A DNA stretch of 64,000 nt from Pedobacter africanus (GTDB taxonomy: Bacteria; Bacteroidota; Bacteroidia; Sphingobacteriales; Sphingobacteriaceae), in contig NZ_FWXT01000004.1 in NCBI RefSeq assembly GCF_900176535.1, positions 186,001 to 250,000 on the forward strand, read 5' to 3'. The notes beneath the pieces are model-generated. The model was not told the origin of the DNA, searched no databases, and worked only from the letters and a program-made list of their open reading frames with translations. The position numbers were made by a program, and so were the translations under genes. Below, piece after piece: positions 8,858 through 18,296 of the stretch; the first letter of the stretch is position 1; each line of letters starts with the position of its first letter.

Positions 8858-11341
8858 ATGACACAAGCACAGAACAAGGAACAAATTGAGGAAGAACACT
8901 GGTCGAAATTGTTGGAGTCGGTAGTGGTTAATACTACCGATGGTGTGCTGATTACCGATGCTAAAGTTAATCCGGGACCGGATATTGTTTATGTGAACGA
9001 TGCGCTGGTCAGGATGTCGGGCTATAGCAGGGAGGAACTGATTGGCAAGAGCCCGAATATATTTCATGGGCATAACCTGATACAAGAGGGACTAAAGAAG
9101 ATTGAAACTTCAATAAAAAACAAGGAGGCCTGCAATGTAGAACTCATTAATTACACCAAAGAAGGTAATGCGTATGATGTAAGCATTAACATTTGCCCGG
9201 TCTCAGACCATACGGGGACGGTAACCCATTGGATTTCTATTCAAAGGGACATTACTGAAAACAGGAATTATGTTAAAGCAATTGAAGCACAGAATAAAAA
9301 ATTAAGGGATATTTCCTGGCTGCATTCGCATAAGATCCGCTCGCCATTAACCAGGATAATGTCAATTGTTGACCTGTTGAAAAACCATTCCCCGGAAGGC
9401 GAACAGGATATGTTGCACAACTATCTTTTAAAATCTGCCGAAGAACTGGATGGTGTGATCTTCGACATCACCAATAATGCCGGGAGCGATAATTTCATCA
9501 TGAATGAAAAAAGGTTTTATGCCTTTATGGATGAACTGCCGGGTTTATGCTGGATTGCCGATGAAAACAATATTTTGCGCTTTGCGAACAAGTGTTTTTT
9601 TGATACCCTTCACCTGTCTGCAGAAGTGATCGGCAAAAAACTGGAAGCTATTTTTGGTGAAGATATAGGCCGCAATGCCAAAAGCAATAACAAAGATGTG
9701 CTGCAATCTGGTGAGAACAAAGAATTTCATCAAACCGTCAGAGACATGAAAGGGCGCCTGCAGCACTATAAAACCTATAAATTTCCTTTTCATGATCTGG
9801 AAGGAAAAATGGTTGGGGCAGTTGCTTTCAATGTAACTAAAAGGGTTAAGCTGGAAGAAGAGCTGTACCAGAGCGAGGCCCAGTTTAAACAGGCCTTTGA
9901 ACACTCTTTAATTGGCATGGCACTCATTAGCCCACAAGGAAAATGGAAGCGCGTAAACAAAAGTTTATGCCAGATACTGGGCTATACGGAAGAAGAGATG
10001 AAGGCGATGAATGTCAAAGACATTACCCATCCCGATGACGTGGAAGGGAGCATGGCCGTATTGGACGACCTGGCACGGGGCGAGATTGAAGAAGTCAAAT
10101 ATGAAAAACGATACCTGCATAAAAATGGTGCGCCGATCTGGGTAATTATTGCTGCCACCATGCTTTACGACAGCTCCGGAAAGCCACTGCATTATGTTTC
10201 ACAGATTGAAGACATTACCAAAAGAAAGGAGATTGAAAATGACCTGGTGCTGAGCGAAAAAAAGTACCGCACCATTTTTGAAAATGTGCAGGACGTGTTT
10301 TATCAGACCAGCCAGGAAGGTATCGTTACAGAAATCAGCCCTTCTATAGCCCAGCACTCGGGTTATACGCGCAACGAGATCATTGGCAAGCCTGTGGATC
10401 TTTTTTACTATTACCCGCAGGACAGGGAACGTATTGTTGAACAGTTACGCCTCAATGGGGCTGTTATTGATTTTGAGGTCCGCCTTAAAACCAAGGACGA
10501 CGAGTTGCGTTACGCCTCTGTAAATGCCAGGCTGATTGTAGAAAACGGGGTAGTTACAGGTACTGAGGGGAGCATGCGGGATGTGACTACGCGTAAGTTT
10601 CATGAAAATGCACTTCAGGCATTAAATACTGAACTGACAGCATCGAACGAGCAGAAGAACAAGCTTTTTTCCATTATCGGGCACGACCTCAGGAACCCCA
10701 TATCAGGAAGCCTGCAATTGCTGGATATGACACTGACCGATTTCGAATCCAGTTCTGCGGATGAAGTACACAGTTATCTTTCGATGATGAGGACTGAGCT
10801 GAGCAATGCCAACGCATTGCTGGAAGACCTGCTTACCTGGGCCAAATCGCAGTTTAATGCAGTTAGTTTTAATCCGGTGGAAATCAAAGACCTGCCAGGT
10901 CTTATAGAGAAATGCATCCAGACAGTAATGCCTGCGGCACAAAAGAAAAACATTGAGGTTATTGCTTCGTTAAAAGGAGAAATGTTGCTCCATGCCGATA
11001 CCGGAATGCTGGAAACGATCATTCGAAACCTATTGTCCAATGCCATTAAATTTACCCACATGGGGGGCATGGTGATCATTAAAGTTTCGGGCAATGAGAA
11101 TGGTCTGCTATTTTCTGTAAAAGACAACGGACTGGGGATACCGGAGGATAAAATAGGGGAATTGTTCAATAAAAATTCCAATTATACCACCTTTGGCACA
11201 CTGGGCGAAAAGGGCACCGGATTGGGGCTTAGCCTTTGTTACGATTTCGTTTCCAAACATGGGGGTGCCTTATGGGTAGAAAGCGCAGCAGGGCTTGGAA
11301 CCACCTTTTATTTCAATATCCCGGATTTATTGAAAGAGTAG
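8858..11341 (+). CDS. Multi-PAS hybrid-type sensor histidine kinase with two histidine boxes
   Basis: 827 residues without membrane segments, so probably a cytosolic sensor. The order is PAS (about 14-140), a DHp-like segment with SHKIRSPLTRI (His158), three further PAS/PAC units (about 220-330, 340-455 and 465-580), then HisKA with IIGHDLRNP (His609) and a HATPase with DNGLGIPEDK and GEKGTGLGLSL. No response regulator is adjacent, so the partner is unknown. The internal segment around His158 is not followed by an ATPase domain. It may be a degenerate dimerisation helix or a second phospho-acceptor. Confidence 0.9.
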   Translation: MTQAQNKEQIEEEHWSKLLESVVVNTTDGVLITDAKVNPGPDIVYVNDALVRMSGYSREELIGKSPNIFHGHNLIQEGLKKIETSIKNKEACNVELINYTKEGNAYDVSINICPVSDHTGTVTHWISIQRDITENRNYVKAIEAQNKKLRDISWLHSHKIRSPLTRIMSIVDLLKNHSPEGEQDMLHNYLLKSAEELDGVIFDITNNAGSDNFIMNEKRFYAFMDELPGLCWIADENNILRFANKCFFDTLHLSAEVIGKKLEAIFGEDIGRNAKSNNKDVLQSGENKEFHQTVRDMKGRLQHYKTYKFPFHDLEGKMVGAVAFNVTKRVKLEEELYQSEAQFKQAFEHSLIGMALISPQGKWKRVNKSLCQILGYTEEEMKAMNVKDITHPDDVEGSMAVLDDLARGEIEEVKYEKRYLHKNGAPIWVIIAATMLYDSSGKPLHYVSQIEDITKRKEIENDLVLSEKKYRTIFENVQDVFYQTSQEGIVTEISPSIAQHSGYTRNEIIGKPVDLFYYYPQDRERIVEQLRLNGAVIDFEVRLKTKDDELRYASVNARLIVENGVVTGTEGSMRDVTTRKFHENALQALNTELTASNEQKNKLFSIIGHDLRNPISGSLQLLDMTLTDFESSSADEVHSYLSMMRTELSNANALLEDLLTWAKSQFNAVSFNPVEIKDLPGLIEKCIQTVMPAAQKKNIEVIASLKGEMLLHADTGMLETIIRNLLSNAIKFTHMGGMVIIKVSGNENGLLFSVKDNGLGIPEDKIGELFNKNSNYTTFGTLGEKGTGLGLSLCYDFVSKHGGALWVESAAGLGTTFYFNIPDLLKE

Positions 11342-11344
11342 CCG

Positions 11345-12232
11345 CTATTGACGGAGCAATAAGCCTATCACATTTTTTAAGGCAGGGTTCCTGTTTGATT
11401 CCTTCCAGGCTACATAAAGCTCAGTTCGCTGGGTGATAGCTTTCAGCTCAATAAACTTCACATTGAGGCTATAACCAAACTGCAGGGAAGTAGGAACTAT
11501 GGCCAGCCCAAGACCTTCTTCCACCAGTTTAAAAATGGTCAGTGCGTTTACCGAGCGGTGGAAAACCTTCGGACGGAAACCGCTGTCTTCGCAAATACTG
11601 GTGATCAGGTCATGGTAAAAAGGGCTGTCTTCGCTGGAAAAAAAGATAAAGGCCTCGTTGCTCAATTCCCGGATGCCTTTAAAGTTGTGCTCATTTACCG
11701 GGTGATCTTTGGGTAATACCAGTGAAAAAGTATCCTGGTGAACAAGGTGCCGGGAAATCCCTTCCGGAAGGCGGTGAAGCCGCACAAACCCCAGGTCAAG
11801 CTTATCCTTTTCCAGCAGCTCAATCTGCATTTTATTGGGCATCTCATCCAGGATCGTCTGCACACCGGGGTATTCGCGGTTTAGGTTCAGGACCAGCTCC
11901 GGGACAATTTTCTGTGCGGCAGAGCCTAAAAAGCCTATCCTTAATTCTGTTTCCTTGCCCTGTCCGATATTGTCCAGTTGCCGTTTGATGGTTTCCAGGT
12001 GGTTGAAAATAAAATCTACCTCATCTTTAAGGTACAGTCCGGCAGCCGTAAGCTCTACTTTTTTCTTGCTGCGGTCAAACAGCGCTACGTTAAATATTTC
12101 TTCCATCTGCATGATCTGCCTGCTCAGCCCCGGCTGGGAAATGAACAGTCTTTCTGCTGCTTTTCTAAACTTCAGTTCTTCCGCCAATACCTGGAAATAC
12201 TTCAGGTGCCTCAGTTCTATTTGATAACCCAT
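11345..12232 (-). CDS. LysR-family regulator of the hut genes
   Basis: 295 residues. An N-terminal winged HTH (about 5-65, with KAAERLFISQPGLSRQI) is followed by a two-lobed LysR effector domain. It is divergent from hutH with 76 bases between the starts, the classical layout of a LysR regulator controlling its neighbour and itself. Regulation of histidine use by LysR rather than HutC or HutP is the local inference. The likely inducer is histidine or urocanate. Confidence 0.88.
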   Translation of the reverse strand: MGYQIELRHLKYFQVLAEELKFRKAAERLFISQPGLSRQIMQMEEIFNVALFDRSKKKVELTAAGLYLKDEVDFIFNHLETIKRQLDNIGQGKETELRIGFLGSAAQKIVPELVLNLNREYPGVQTILDEMPNKMQIELLEKDKLDLGFVRLHRLPEGISRHLVHQDTFSLVLPKDHPVNEHNFKGIRELSNEAFIFFSSEDSPFYHDLITSICEDSGFRPKVFHRSVNALTIFKLVEEGLGLAIVPTSLQFGYSLNVKFIELKAITQRTELYVAWKESNRNPALKNVIGLLLRQ

Positions 12233-12255
12233 GGTTATTGATTGATGATGTAATT

Positions 12256-12291
12256 GGTATTTATAAGTATCAAAGGTAGAGATTATCTTTG
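12256..12291 (+). promoter_or_regulatory. hutH promoter and candidate LysR operator
   Basis: A perfect -7 box TATCTTTG lies at 12284-12291, 17 bases before the hutH ATG. Upstream, the imperfect dyad GGTATTTATAAGTATC at 12256-12271 has an AT-rich LysR-type character. No -33 TTTG is seen at the usual spacing, which fits an activator-dependent promoter. Confidence 0.5.
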
Positions 12292-12308
12292 TGTAAACGA
12301 TTTTTAAT

Positions 12309-13883
12309 ATGAGTGTGAATCAGATTTTTAACTACGGATCGGACTTTCTTACCGCTGGTAAAGCTTTGGCCATTGCCAATGGTACAGTTAAGGGGATTTT
12401 GAATGCCGAAACCCGTCAAAAGATAAATGAAAGCAGTGCAATCGTAGAAAAGATAGCGCAGGCCGATAAGGCCGTATATGGGGTAAATACAGGCTTCGGA
12501 CCGCTTTGTACGACCATGATCTCTGCAGAGGATACCCGGAAATTACAGGAGAATATCCTGAAAAGTCATGCCGTAGGTGTAGGAGAGCCCATTGATGAGG
12601 AGATTTCCAGGCTGATGCTGGTGCTTAAACTGCAGGCCCTGGCCAAAGGCTATTCAGGCATTCAGGAAGTTACACTCGACCGCATGATCTGGCATCTCGA
12701 AACCGGGGCCATTCCTGTGGTGCCTAAGCAGGGCTCCGTAGGGGCATCTGGTGATCTCGCACCTTTGTCACACCTGTTTTTACCTTTGATTGGCCTGGGA
12801 AAAGTGCATTACAAAGGAGCGATCATTTCCAGCGCTGAACTTTTAAAAATACATGGTTTTAAGCCAATTGCTTTGGGTGCAAAAGAAGGCCTTGCCCTCA
12901 TTAATGGTACCCAGTTTATTGCTGCCCATGCAGTAAAGGTCGTAGCACGTTTCCACAATGTGCTGGCTACCGCCGACATTACAGCTGCAATGATGCTGGA
13001 AGGCTTGCTGGGTTCTCCCAAGCCATTCGACGAAGGGCTACACCAGCTAAGACCTTATAAAGGGAACCAGCATGTAGCAGCCAATATACGCGGTTTACTG
13101 GCCGGTTCTGAAATTGTGAATTCGCACCAGAATTGTGCAAAAGTGCAGGACCCTTATTCCCTGCGCTGCGTGCCGCAGGTACATGGAGCTTCCCGTAATG
13201 CCTGGCTACACCTTAAGGAAACACTGGAAACAGAAATCAATTCGGTAACCGATAACCCCATTATTTTTAGTGAAGACCTCACCATCAGTGGCGGGAATTT
13301 TCATGGACAGCCCATCGCCATGCCGCTGGATTATGCTTGTCTTGCGGCATCTGAGATTGGCAACATCTCCGACCGCAGGGTGTATCTTTCATTGGAAGGA
13401 AATACGGAAGGTGTCCCTAAACTGCTGATGAAAGAAACAGGGATAAATTCAGGATTTATGATCCTGCAATATACTTCGGCTGCACTGGCCAGCGAAAATA
13501 AAGGCCTTTGCTTCCCGGCCAGCGCCGACAGCATTCCTACTTCCCTGGGGCAGGAAGACCATGTGAGCATGGGATCCATCAGCGGCCGGAAAGCTTTGCA
13601 GGTGATTGAAAATGTAGAAAAAATATTGGGGATAGAATTGTTCTGCGCAGCGCAGGCCATGGATTATCACGCACCGCTGAAATCAGGTAGCGTAATAGAA
13701 GCAGTACACCAGCTGGTACGCTCCAAAGTAGCACATCTGGAAGAAGACCAGATTATGTACGAAATGATGCAGGCTACCATAGATATGGTACAGTCGGGCG
13801 CCATTGTGCAGCTGGCCAATGCTGTTGCTACCAGGGAAGCCATTCCGCAAACAACTTTCCATTCCACATTCGAAAATTTCTAA
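12309..13883 (+). CDS. hutH: Histidine ammonia-lyase
   Basis: 524 residues. The MIO cofactor-forming Ala146-Ser147-Gly148 lies in GSVGASGDLAPLSH, and YGVNTGFG (Tyr57) and NGTQF are present as in HutH. It deaminates histidine to trans-urocanate in the cytosol. The stop codon is 3 bases from the hutU start, so the two are co-transcribed. Tyrosine or phenylalanine lyases share the fold, but the urocanate hydratase partner settles the assignment. Confidence 0.94.
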   Translation: MSVNQIFNYGSDFLTAGKALAIANGTVKGILNAETRQKINESSAIVEKIAQADKAVYGVNTGFGPLCTTMISAEDTRKLQENILKSHAVGVGEPIDEEISRLMLVLKLQALAKGYSGIQEVTLDRMIWHLETGAIPVVPKQGSVGASGDLAPLSHLFLPLIGLGKVHYKGAIISSAELLKIHGFKPIALGAKEGLALINGTQFIAAHAVKVVARFHNVLATADITAAMMLEGLLGSPKPFDEGLHQLRPYKGNQHVAANIRGLLAGSEIVNSHQNCAKVQDPYSLRCVPQVHGASRNAWLHLKETLETEINSVTDNPIIFSEDLTISGGNFHGQPIAMPLDYACLAASEIGNISDRRVYLSLEGNTEGVPKLLMKETGINSGFMILQYTSAALASENKGLCFPASADSIPTSLGQEDHVSMGSISGRKALQVIENVEKILGIELFCAAQAMDYHAPLKSGSVIEAVHQLVRSKVAHLEEDQIMYEMMQATIDMVQSGAIVQLANAVATREAIPQTTFHSTFENF

Positions 13884-13886
13884 GCC

Positions 13887-15887
13887 ATGAATTTTAAAGC
13901 GCAGATCCTGCAGGGGATACCGGAAGTTTTACCTGCAAAAAGAACTTATGATGCCAGTGTCAGCCATGCGCCCGTGCGCAAGGATATTTTAAGCAGGGAA
14001 GAAAAAAAGCTGGCCCTGCGCAATGCATTGCGTTATTTTCCGGCAGAATGGCATGCCGAACTGGCGGCCGATTTTTTAGAAGAACTGCAAACTTACGGGC
14101 GGATTTATATGTACCGTTTCAGGCCTGATTATGAAATGTATGCCCGTCCCCTAAACGAATATCCTTTTCAAAGCCTGCATGCAGGCTGCATCATGCTGAT
14201 GATCCAGAACAACCTGGATCCGGCCATTGCACAGCACCCGCATGAGCTGATCACCTATGGCGGAAACGGCGGGGTTTTTCAGAATTGGGCGCAATACCTG
14301 CTCACCATGCAATACCTGGCCAGGATGACTGACGGGCAAACCCTGAACATGTACAGCGGGCATCCACAGGGATTATTCCCTTCTTCTACAGCTGCCCCAC
14401 GCGTGGTGGTTACCAATGGCATGATGATCCCCAATTATTCTTCACCGGATGATCTGGAAAAATATAGTGCATTAGGCGTAACGCAGTACGGGCAAATGAC
14501 TGCTGGCTCTTATATGTATATTGGCCCTCAGGGTATTGTACATGGAACAACCATCACCCTGATGAATGCCTTTCGCAAAAAGTTGCATCCGGATGAAAGC
14601 CCGGCAGGCCGGATTTTTTTAACAGCAGGATTAGGCGGGATGAGCGGCGCCCAGCCAAAAGCAGGAAACATTACCGGCTGTATAACTATATGCGCAGAAG
14701 TGAACCCTTCAGCCGCCCGTAAAAGGCATGAACAGGGCTGGGTAGATGAACTGATCGAAAACCTGCAGTCGCTGGTAACAAGAGTGAAAAAAGCACAGGC
14801 AGGTAAAGAGGTGGTATCCCTGGCTTATATTGGCAATGTGGTCGACGTTTGGGAACGTTTTGACACAGAAAACATTTTTGTGGAAATCGGATCTGATCAG
14901 ACTTCCCTGCACAACCCCTGGTCGGGAGGTTATTACCCTGTTGGTCTGACTTATGAAGAAGCCAACCGGATGATTGCTGCCGAACCTGCGCGTTTTAAGG
15001 AAAACGTAAAAAAATCTTTGATACGCCATGCCAATGCAGTAAACAAACATGCTGCAAAAGGGACTTATTTCTTTGATTATGGCAATGCTTTTCTGCTGGA
15101 ATGCAGCAGGGCAGGGGCAGAAGTAATGGCCACTAATGGGATAGATTTTAAGTATCCTTCTTATGTAGAAGACATTCTGGGCCCTATGTGTTTCGACTAT
15201 GGCTTCGGGCCATTCAGGTGGGTCTGTACTTCAGGTAATCCTGAAGATCTGAAAACAACAGACCAGCTGGCCGCTGAGGTCATGGAGGAAATCAGGAATG
15301 AGGCTCCGCCCGAGATCCGGCAGCAATTGCAGGACAACATCACCTGGATAAAAGAAGCCGCTAAAAATAAACTTGTTGTAGGGTCGCAGGCGAGAATACT
15401 GTATGCTGATGCTGAAGGCAGGGCGAAAATTGCTGCCCGCTTCAATGAAGCTGTTCATTCCGGTCGTTTAACTGCGCCGATAGTTTTGGGCAGGGACCAT
15501 CACGATGTGAGCGGAACAGATTCCCCTTTCAGGGAAACCAGCAACATCTACGATGGAAGCCGTTTTACAGCAGATATGGCCATTCACAATGTGATTGGGG
15601 ACAGCTTCAGGGGAGCAAGCTGGGTGTCCATACATAACGGTGGCGGAGTAGGCTGGGGCGAAGTCATTAACGGAGGCTTCGGGATGGTACTGGATGGAAC
15701 GGAAGCTGCTGACCGAAAACTAAAAAGCATGCTGTTTTTCGATGTAAACAACGGCATTGCCAGACGGAGCTGGGCCCGTAACCAGGAAGCCAGGTTCGCT
15801 ATTGAAAGAGAAATGAACAGGACTCCGGATTTAAATATTACCCTGCCACATCTCGTTAACGATAGTTTACTCAATAACCTGCTTTAA
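13887..15887 (+). CDS. hutU: Urocanate hydratase, long form
   Basis: 666 residues, about 110 longer than the Gammaproteobacterial enzyme, as in many Bacteroidota. The catalytic Cys is in FGPFRWVCTSGNPEDL, and the NAD+ region includes NGGGVGWGEVINGGFG and YIGNVVDVWERF. It adds water to urocanate to give imidazolone propionate. The next two pathway enzymes, hutI and hutG, are not in this window; the gene converges on an SRPBCC gene 2 bases away. Confidence 0.94.
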   Translation: MNFKAQILQGIPEVLPAKRTYDASVSHAPVRKDILSREEKKLALRNALRYFPAEWHAELAADFLEELQTYGRIYMYRFRPDYEMYARPLNEYPFQSLHAGCIMLMIQNNLDPAIAQHPHELITYGGNGGVFQNWAQYLLTMQYLARMTDGQTLNMYSGHPQGLFPSSTAAPRVVVTNGMMIPNYSSPDDLEKYSALGVTQYGQMTAGSYMYIGPQGIVHGTTITLMNAFRKKLHPDESPAGRIFLTAGLGGMSGAQPKAGNITGCITICAEVNPSAARKRHEQGWVDELIENLQSLVTRVKKAQAGKEVVSLAYIGNVVDVWERFDTENIFVEIGSDQTSLHNPWSGGYYPVGLTYEEANRMIAAEPARFKENVKKSLIRHANAVNKHAAKGTYFFDYGNAFLLECSRAGAEVMATNGIDFKYPSYVEDILGPMCFDYGFGPFRWVCTSGNPEDLKTTDQLAAEVMEEIRNEAPPEIRQQLQDNITWIKEAAKNKLVVGSQARILYADAEGRAKIAARFNEAVHSGRLTAPIVLGRDHHDVSGTDSPFRETSNIYDGSRFTADMAIHNVIGDSFRGASWVSIHNGGGVGWGEVINGGFGMVLDGTEAADRKLKSMLFFDVNNGIARRSWARNQEARFAIEREMNRTPDLNITLPHLVNDSLLNNLL

Positions 15888-15889
15888 AT

Positions 15890-16417
15890 TTAAGGCACAA
15901 GTATTTTGGAATAGGCATCTTCCAGTTCGGTATGCCTTTTCCAAAAAGGCTGTGGTGTTGTACCTTCCAGACTGGCCAGTAAAATTTCCAGGTGATTGTG
16001 CCATCCGCTTGCAGTGCTGATCAACTCCGTAGCGTTGCTGAGGTTACGGTGTGTGATGACCAGGTTTACCCTGCCGTTCTCCGCCTCGCTCAGTTCAAAA
16101 GTAACAGCCGAGGAACTGCCCCAGGTGAAGGCCAATAAATGAGGTACATCCACCTTCAGCATGGTGTCTGTTTGCTGATGACAGGGATCCATGTCCTTAT
16201 ATTTTTCAGGTACCACATCAGGCAAAGGACTGAGTTCACTGTGTACGAAACAAAGCTCAACCTTGCCGCCTTCAAAAAGTTCCATTTCCCCTTTTGCGAG
16301 CCATTTGCCTCTTTTTTCTGATTGGGTAAGATAGGCCCAGACCTTTTCAATGGGGCCAGGTAAGTTGCGCTCAAAGCGAATAACACCGGGCGCTATCAGT
16401 TTTCCATAATTGTTCAT
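15890..16417 (-). CDS. SRPBCC (AHSA1-like) protein
   Basis: 175 residues of the START-like ligand-binding fold: an N-terminal strand with IRFERNLPGPIEKVWAYLT, the KRGKWLAKGEMELFEGG turn, and a C-terminal amphipathic helix after SGWHNHLEILLASLEG. AHSA1-type stand-alone proteins bind hydrophobic ligands, but none can be named here. It is last in the ArsR-SRPBCC-SRPBCC operon, 27 bases after the previous gene. Confidence 0.85.
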   Translation of the reverse strand: MNNYGKLIAPGVIRFERNLPGPIEKVWAYLTQSEKRGKWLAKGEMELFEGGKVELCFVHSELSPLPDVVPEKYKDMDPCHQQTDTMLKVDVPHLLAFTWGSSSAVTFELSEAENGRVNLVITHRNLSNATELISTASGWHNHLEILLASLEGTTPQPFWKRHTELEDAYSKILVP

Positions 16418-16444
16418 ATTACTTTTTTTGATTTGCTTAATTGA

Positions 16445-16909
16445 TTAATGGTCTGCCAGTCCCTTTGGAAATTTATCGACAATCAGGTTCAGGTTGATGC
16501 CGTGTTCAAGGTAAGCCTTTAGACCATCCAATACTGTGGTAAAACCACCACTTGCCCCATTGATCTCGGCAAGCAGTTCATCTCCCGAAGTCTGGAAGCC
16601 ATATTGTGTAATCGTTACATAGGTGGTATCGCCTAATGGTTTAAACTCAAAATCAACCGTGGTCTGGTACTGGTCCCATTGAACAGCTATCTTTTTATCT
16701 CTTAAGATTTCTTTCACGAAGACCTGGCTTGAAACATTGTACATTTCCCATTCCCAGGTAATCGTTTTGCCTTCTTCCAGTTTTCCGCTTCCTTTGGTAA
16801 ACCAGAAATTTTTGGTGATAGCGGGATCAATAAATGCTTCAAAAACAGTCGAAACCGGTTTCCTGATCAGCATTTGTGCTGTTACGGCGGGTGATTTCTT
16901 TGTGCTCAT
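16445..16909 (-). CDS. SRPBCC (AHSA1-like) protein
   Basis: 154 residues with the same START-like fold: KPVSTVFEAFIDPAITKNFWF near the N-terminus and a final helix beginning at ASGGFTTVLDGLKAYLEHG. It lies between the ArsR regulator (19 bases upstream) and a second SRPBCC gene. An ArsR regulator followed by SRPBCC genes is a common arrangement, in which the proteins are thought to handle the ligand that releases the repressor. The ligand is unknown. Confidence 0.85.
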   Translation of the reverse strand: MSTKKSPAVTAQMLIRKPVSTVFEAFIDPAITKNFWFTKGSGKLEEGKTITWEWEMYNVSSQVFVKEILRDKKIAVQWDQYQTTVDFEFKPLGDTTYVTITQYGFQTSGDELLAEINGASGGFTTVLDGLKAYLEHGINLNLIVDKFPKGLADH

Positions 16910-16928
16910 AATGGTTTTGATTAAATGA

Positions 16929-17243
16929 TTATTTGTCTTCGTTCAATAAATTCTCCAGGGCATCCAGTCTGTTGTTCCAGAATATTCGATATTGCTCTGC
17001 CCAGCGTGCAACCTCTTCCAGGGCCTGGAGACTGGCCCGGCAATGGCTTTCCCGGCCTTGTTTTTCCATGACCACCAATCCACATTCTGTCAGTATGCGC
17101 ATGTGCTTTGAAACAGCGGGCTGACTGATCTCAAAATTATCGGCAATGGTGTTGAGTGTTAAGGTCTGATGTGCCAGTAATCCTATAATGGCCCTCCTGG
17201 TGGGGTCTGCTATGGCCTGGAATACATCTCTGCGTGCTATCAT
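16929..17243 (-). CDS. ArsR-family repressor
   Basis: 104 residues, a single winged HTH: AIADPTRRAIIGLLAHQTLTL, then DNFEISQPAVSKHMRILTECGLV and a C-terminal helix. No Cys-rich metal site is seen, so it is probably a non-metal ArsR of the SRPBCC-associated type. The perfect double operator 20-60 bases upstream of its start suggests autoregulation and control of both SRPBCC genes. Confidence 0.9.
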   Translation of the reverse strand: MIARRDVFQAIADPTRRAIIGLLAHQTLTLNTIADNFEISQPAVSKHMRILTECGLVVMEKQGRESHCRASLQALEEVARWAEQYRIFWNNRLDALENLLNEDK

Positions 17244-17263
17244 CTTTATTTTTTTTTAAATAT

Positions 17264-17303
17264 AACCGAATGGTTATGTAAAAGTATACATAACCATTCG
17301 GTT
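17264..17303. promoter_or_regulatory. Double ArsR operator, 17-bp perfect inverted repeat
   Basis: Arms at 17264-17280 and 17287-17303 are exact reverse complements around a 6-base centre. Each arm is itself a dyad: ATAACC-GAAT-GGTTAT at 17262-17277 is perfect, and ATAACC-ATTC-GGTTTA at 17290-17305 is near perfect. Two operator copies 28 bp apart lie directly upstream of the ArsR start. Confidence 0.7.
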
Positions 17304-17339
17304 TATCAAATTTTATTGAAAAAAATTACAGGGCTTGTT

Positions 17340-18215
17340 TTATTGTGCAAGGTACTGGTATGGATAATCGCTGCAAACCCTTGTCACACCAAGTGTCAGT
17401 ACTTTCTCGATATCCTGCTTGTTATTGGTATTGCCGCACAGGAGTTTTATTCCCTTCTGCTTACAGAAATCCACCACTTCTTTATTGATTAAATTGGGCG
17501 AAGGCGCATAATAATCCGGAAGAAAAGTCAGCTTTTTCATGTTATCTGCAAGGCTGCCTTTTACCGTAATCAGCATAACTGCCACTTTGGGATAATCCCT
17601 CCGCACGATTTCCAGCGTCCTTGGGTCGAAGGACTGTATGATTACCCGGTCCTGTACCCCGGCTTTGTAAATTACCTTCATCATCCGTTTTACAAATTCT
17701 TCAGGCGCGGGTTGATAAATCCCATCCCTGCCTTTTGATGTTTTGGTTTCGATGTTATAGGTTGGCTTTGGATAGTTCTTCAGGTTTACATAAGCCTCAA
17801 TAGAATCTAAAAGTTCTGCCAGTAAAGGGATGTGCGCTTTAAAGTTTTTCTGCTGCGGAAAATCCTTATGCTGCCTGGACCCAACGTCATAGCTTTTAAC
17901 GTCTTTATAGCTCATCTGGTAAATGGCCATTTTTTTCTGAGGCTCGATTTCTTTACCATTTTTGTCTAAAGTAATCAGGTAATCCAGAAAGGGATCATGA
18001 GAGATCACCGCCTTTTTGTCTTTGGTAAAGGTGATGTCGAATTCCAGCACATCGGCTTTCAGGTCTACCGCATTTTTCATAGCTGCAATGGTACTTTCGG
18101 GCATTAAGCCCCTGAACCCACGATGGGCATGCCATTCAGGCTTAGATTGGGCATAAGAAGCCTGGTATCCGAAAGAGAAGGAGATCAGCAGGCATAAAAA
18201 CTGTTTTTTAAACAT
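17340..18215 (-). CDS. Secreted glycerophosphodiester phosphodiesterase
   Basis: 291 residues. An N-terminal signal peptide ending near SYAQ is followed by a GDPD TIM barrel. Catalytic signatures are HAHRGFRGLMPEST, DVLEFDITFTKDKKAVISHDP and the barrel motif IQSFDPRTLEIV. It hydrolyses deacylated phospholipids to glycerol-3-phosphate and an alcohol in the periplasm. It is a single-gene unit. Confidence 0.9.
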   Translation of the reverse strand: MFKKQFLCLLISFSFGYQASYAQSKPEWHAHRGFRGLMPESTIAAMKNAVDLKADVLEFDITFTKDKKAVISHDPFLDYLITLDKNGKEIEPQKKMAIYQMSYKDVKSYDVGSRQHKDFPQQKNFKAHIPLLAELLDSIEAYVNLKNYPKPTYNIETKTSKGRDGIYQPAPEEFVKRMMKVIYKAGVQDRVIIQSFDPRTLEIVRRDYPKVAVMLITVKGSLADNMKKLTFLPDYYAPSPNLINKEVVDFCKQKGIKLLCGNTNNKQDIEKVLTLGVTRVCSDYPYQYLAQ

Positions 18216-18296
18216 AGTTTATAAGATTATTGGTTAATGTGTGTGTTGCCTTACAGCATTGCAATATTACTTTTTTACATGTTAAAAAATGTTATT

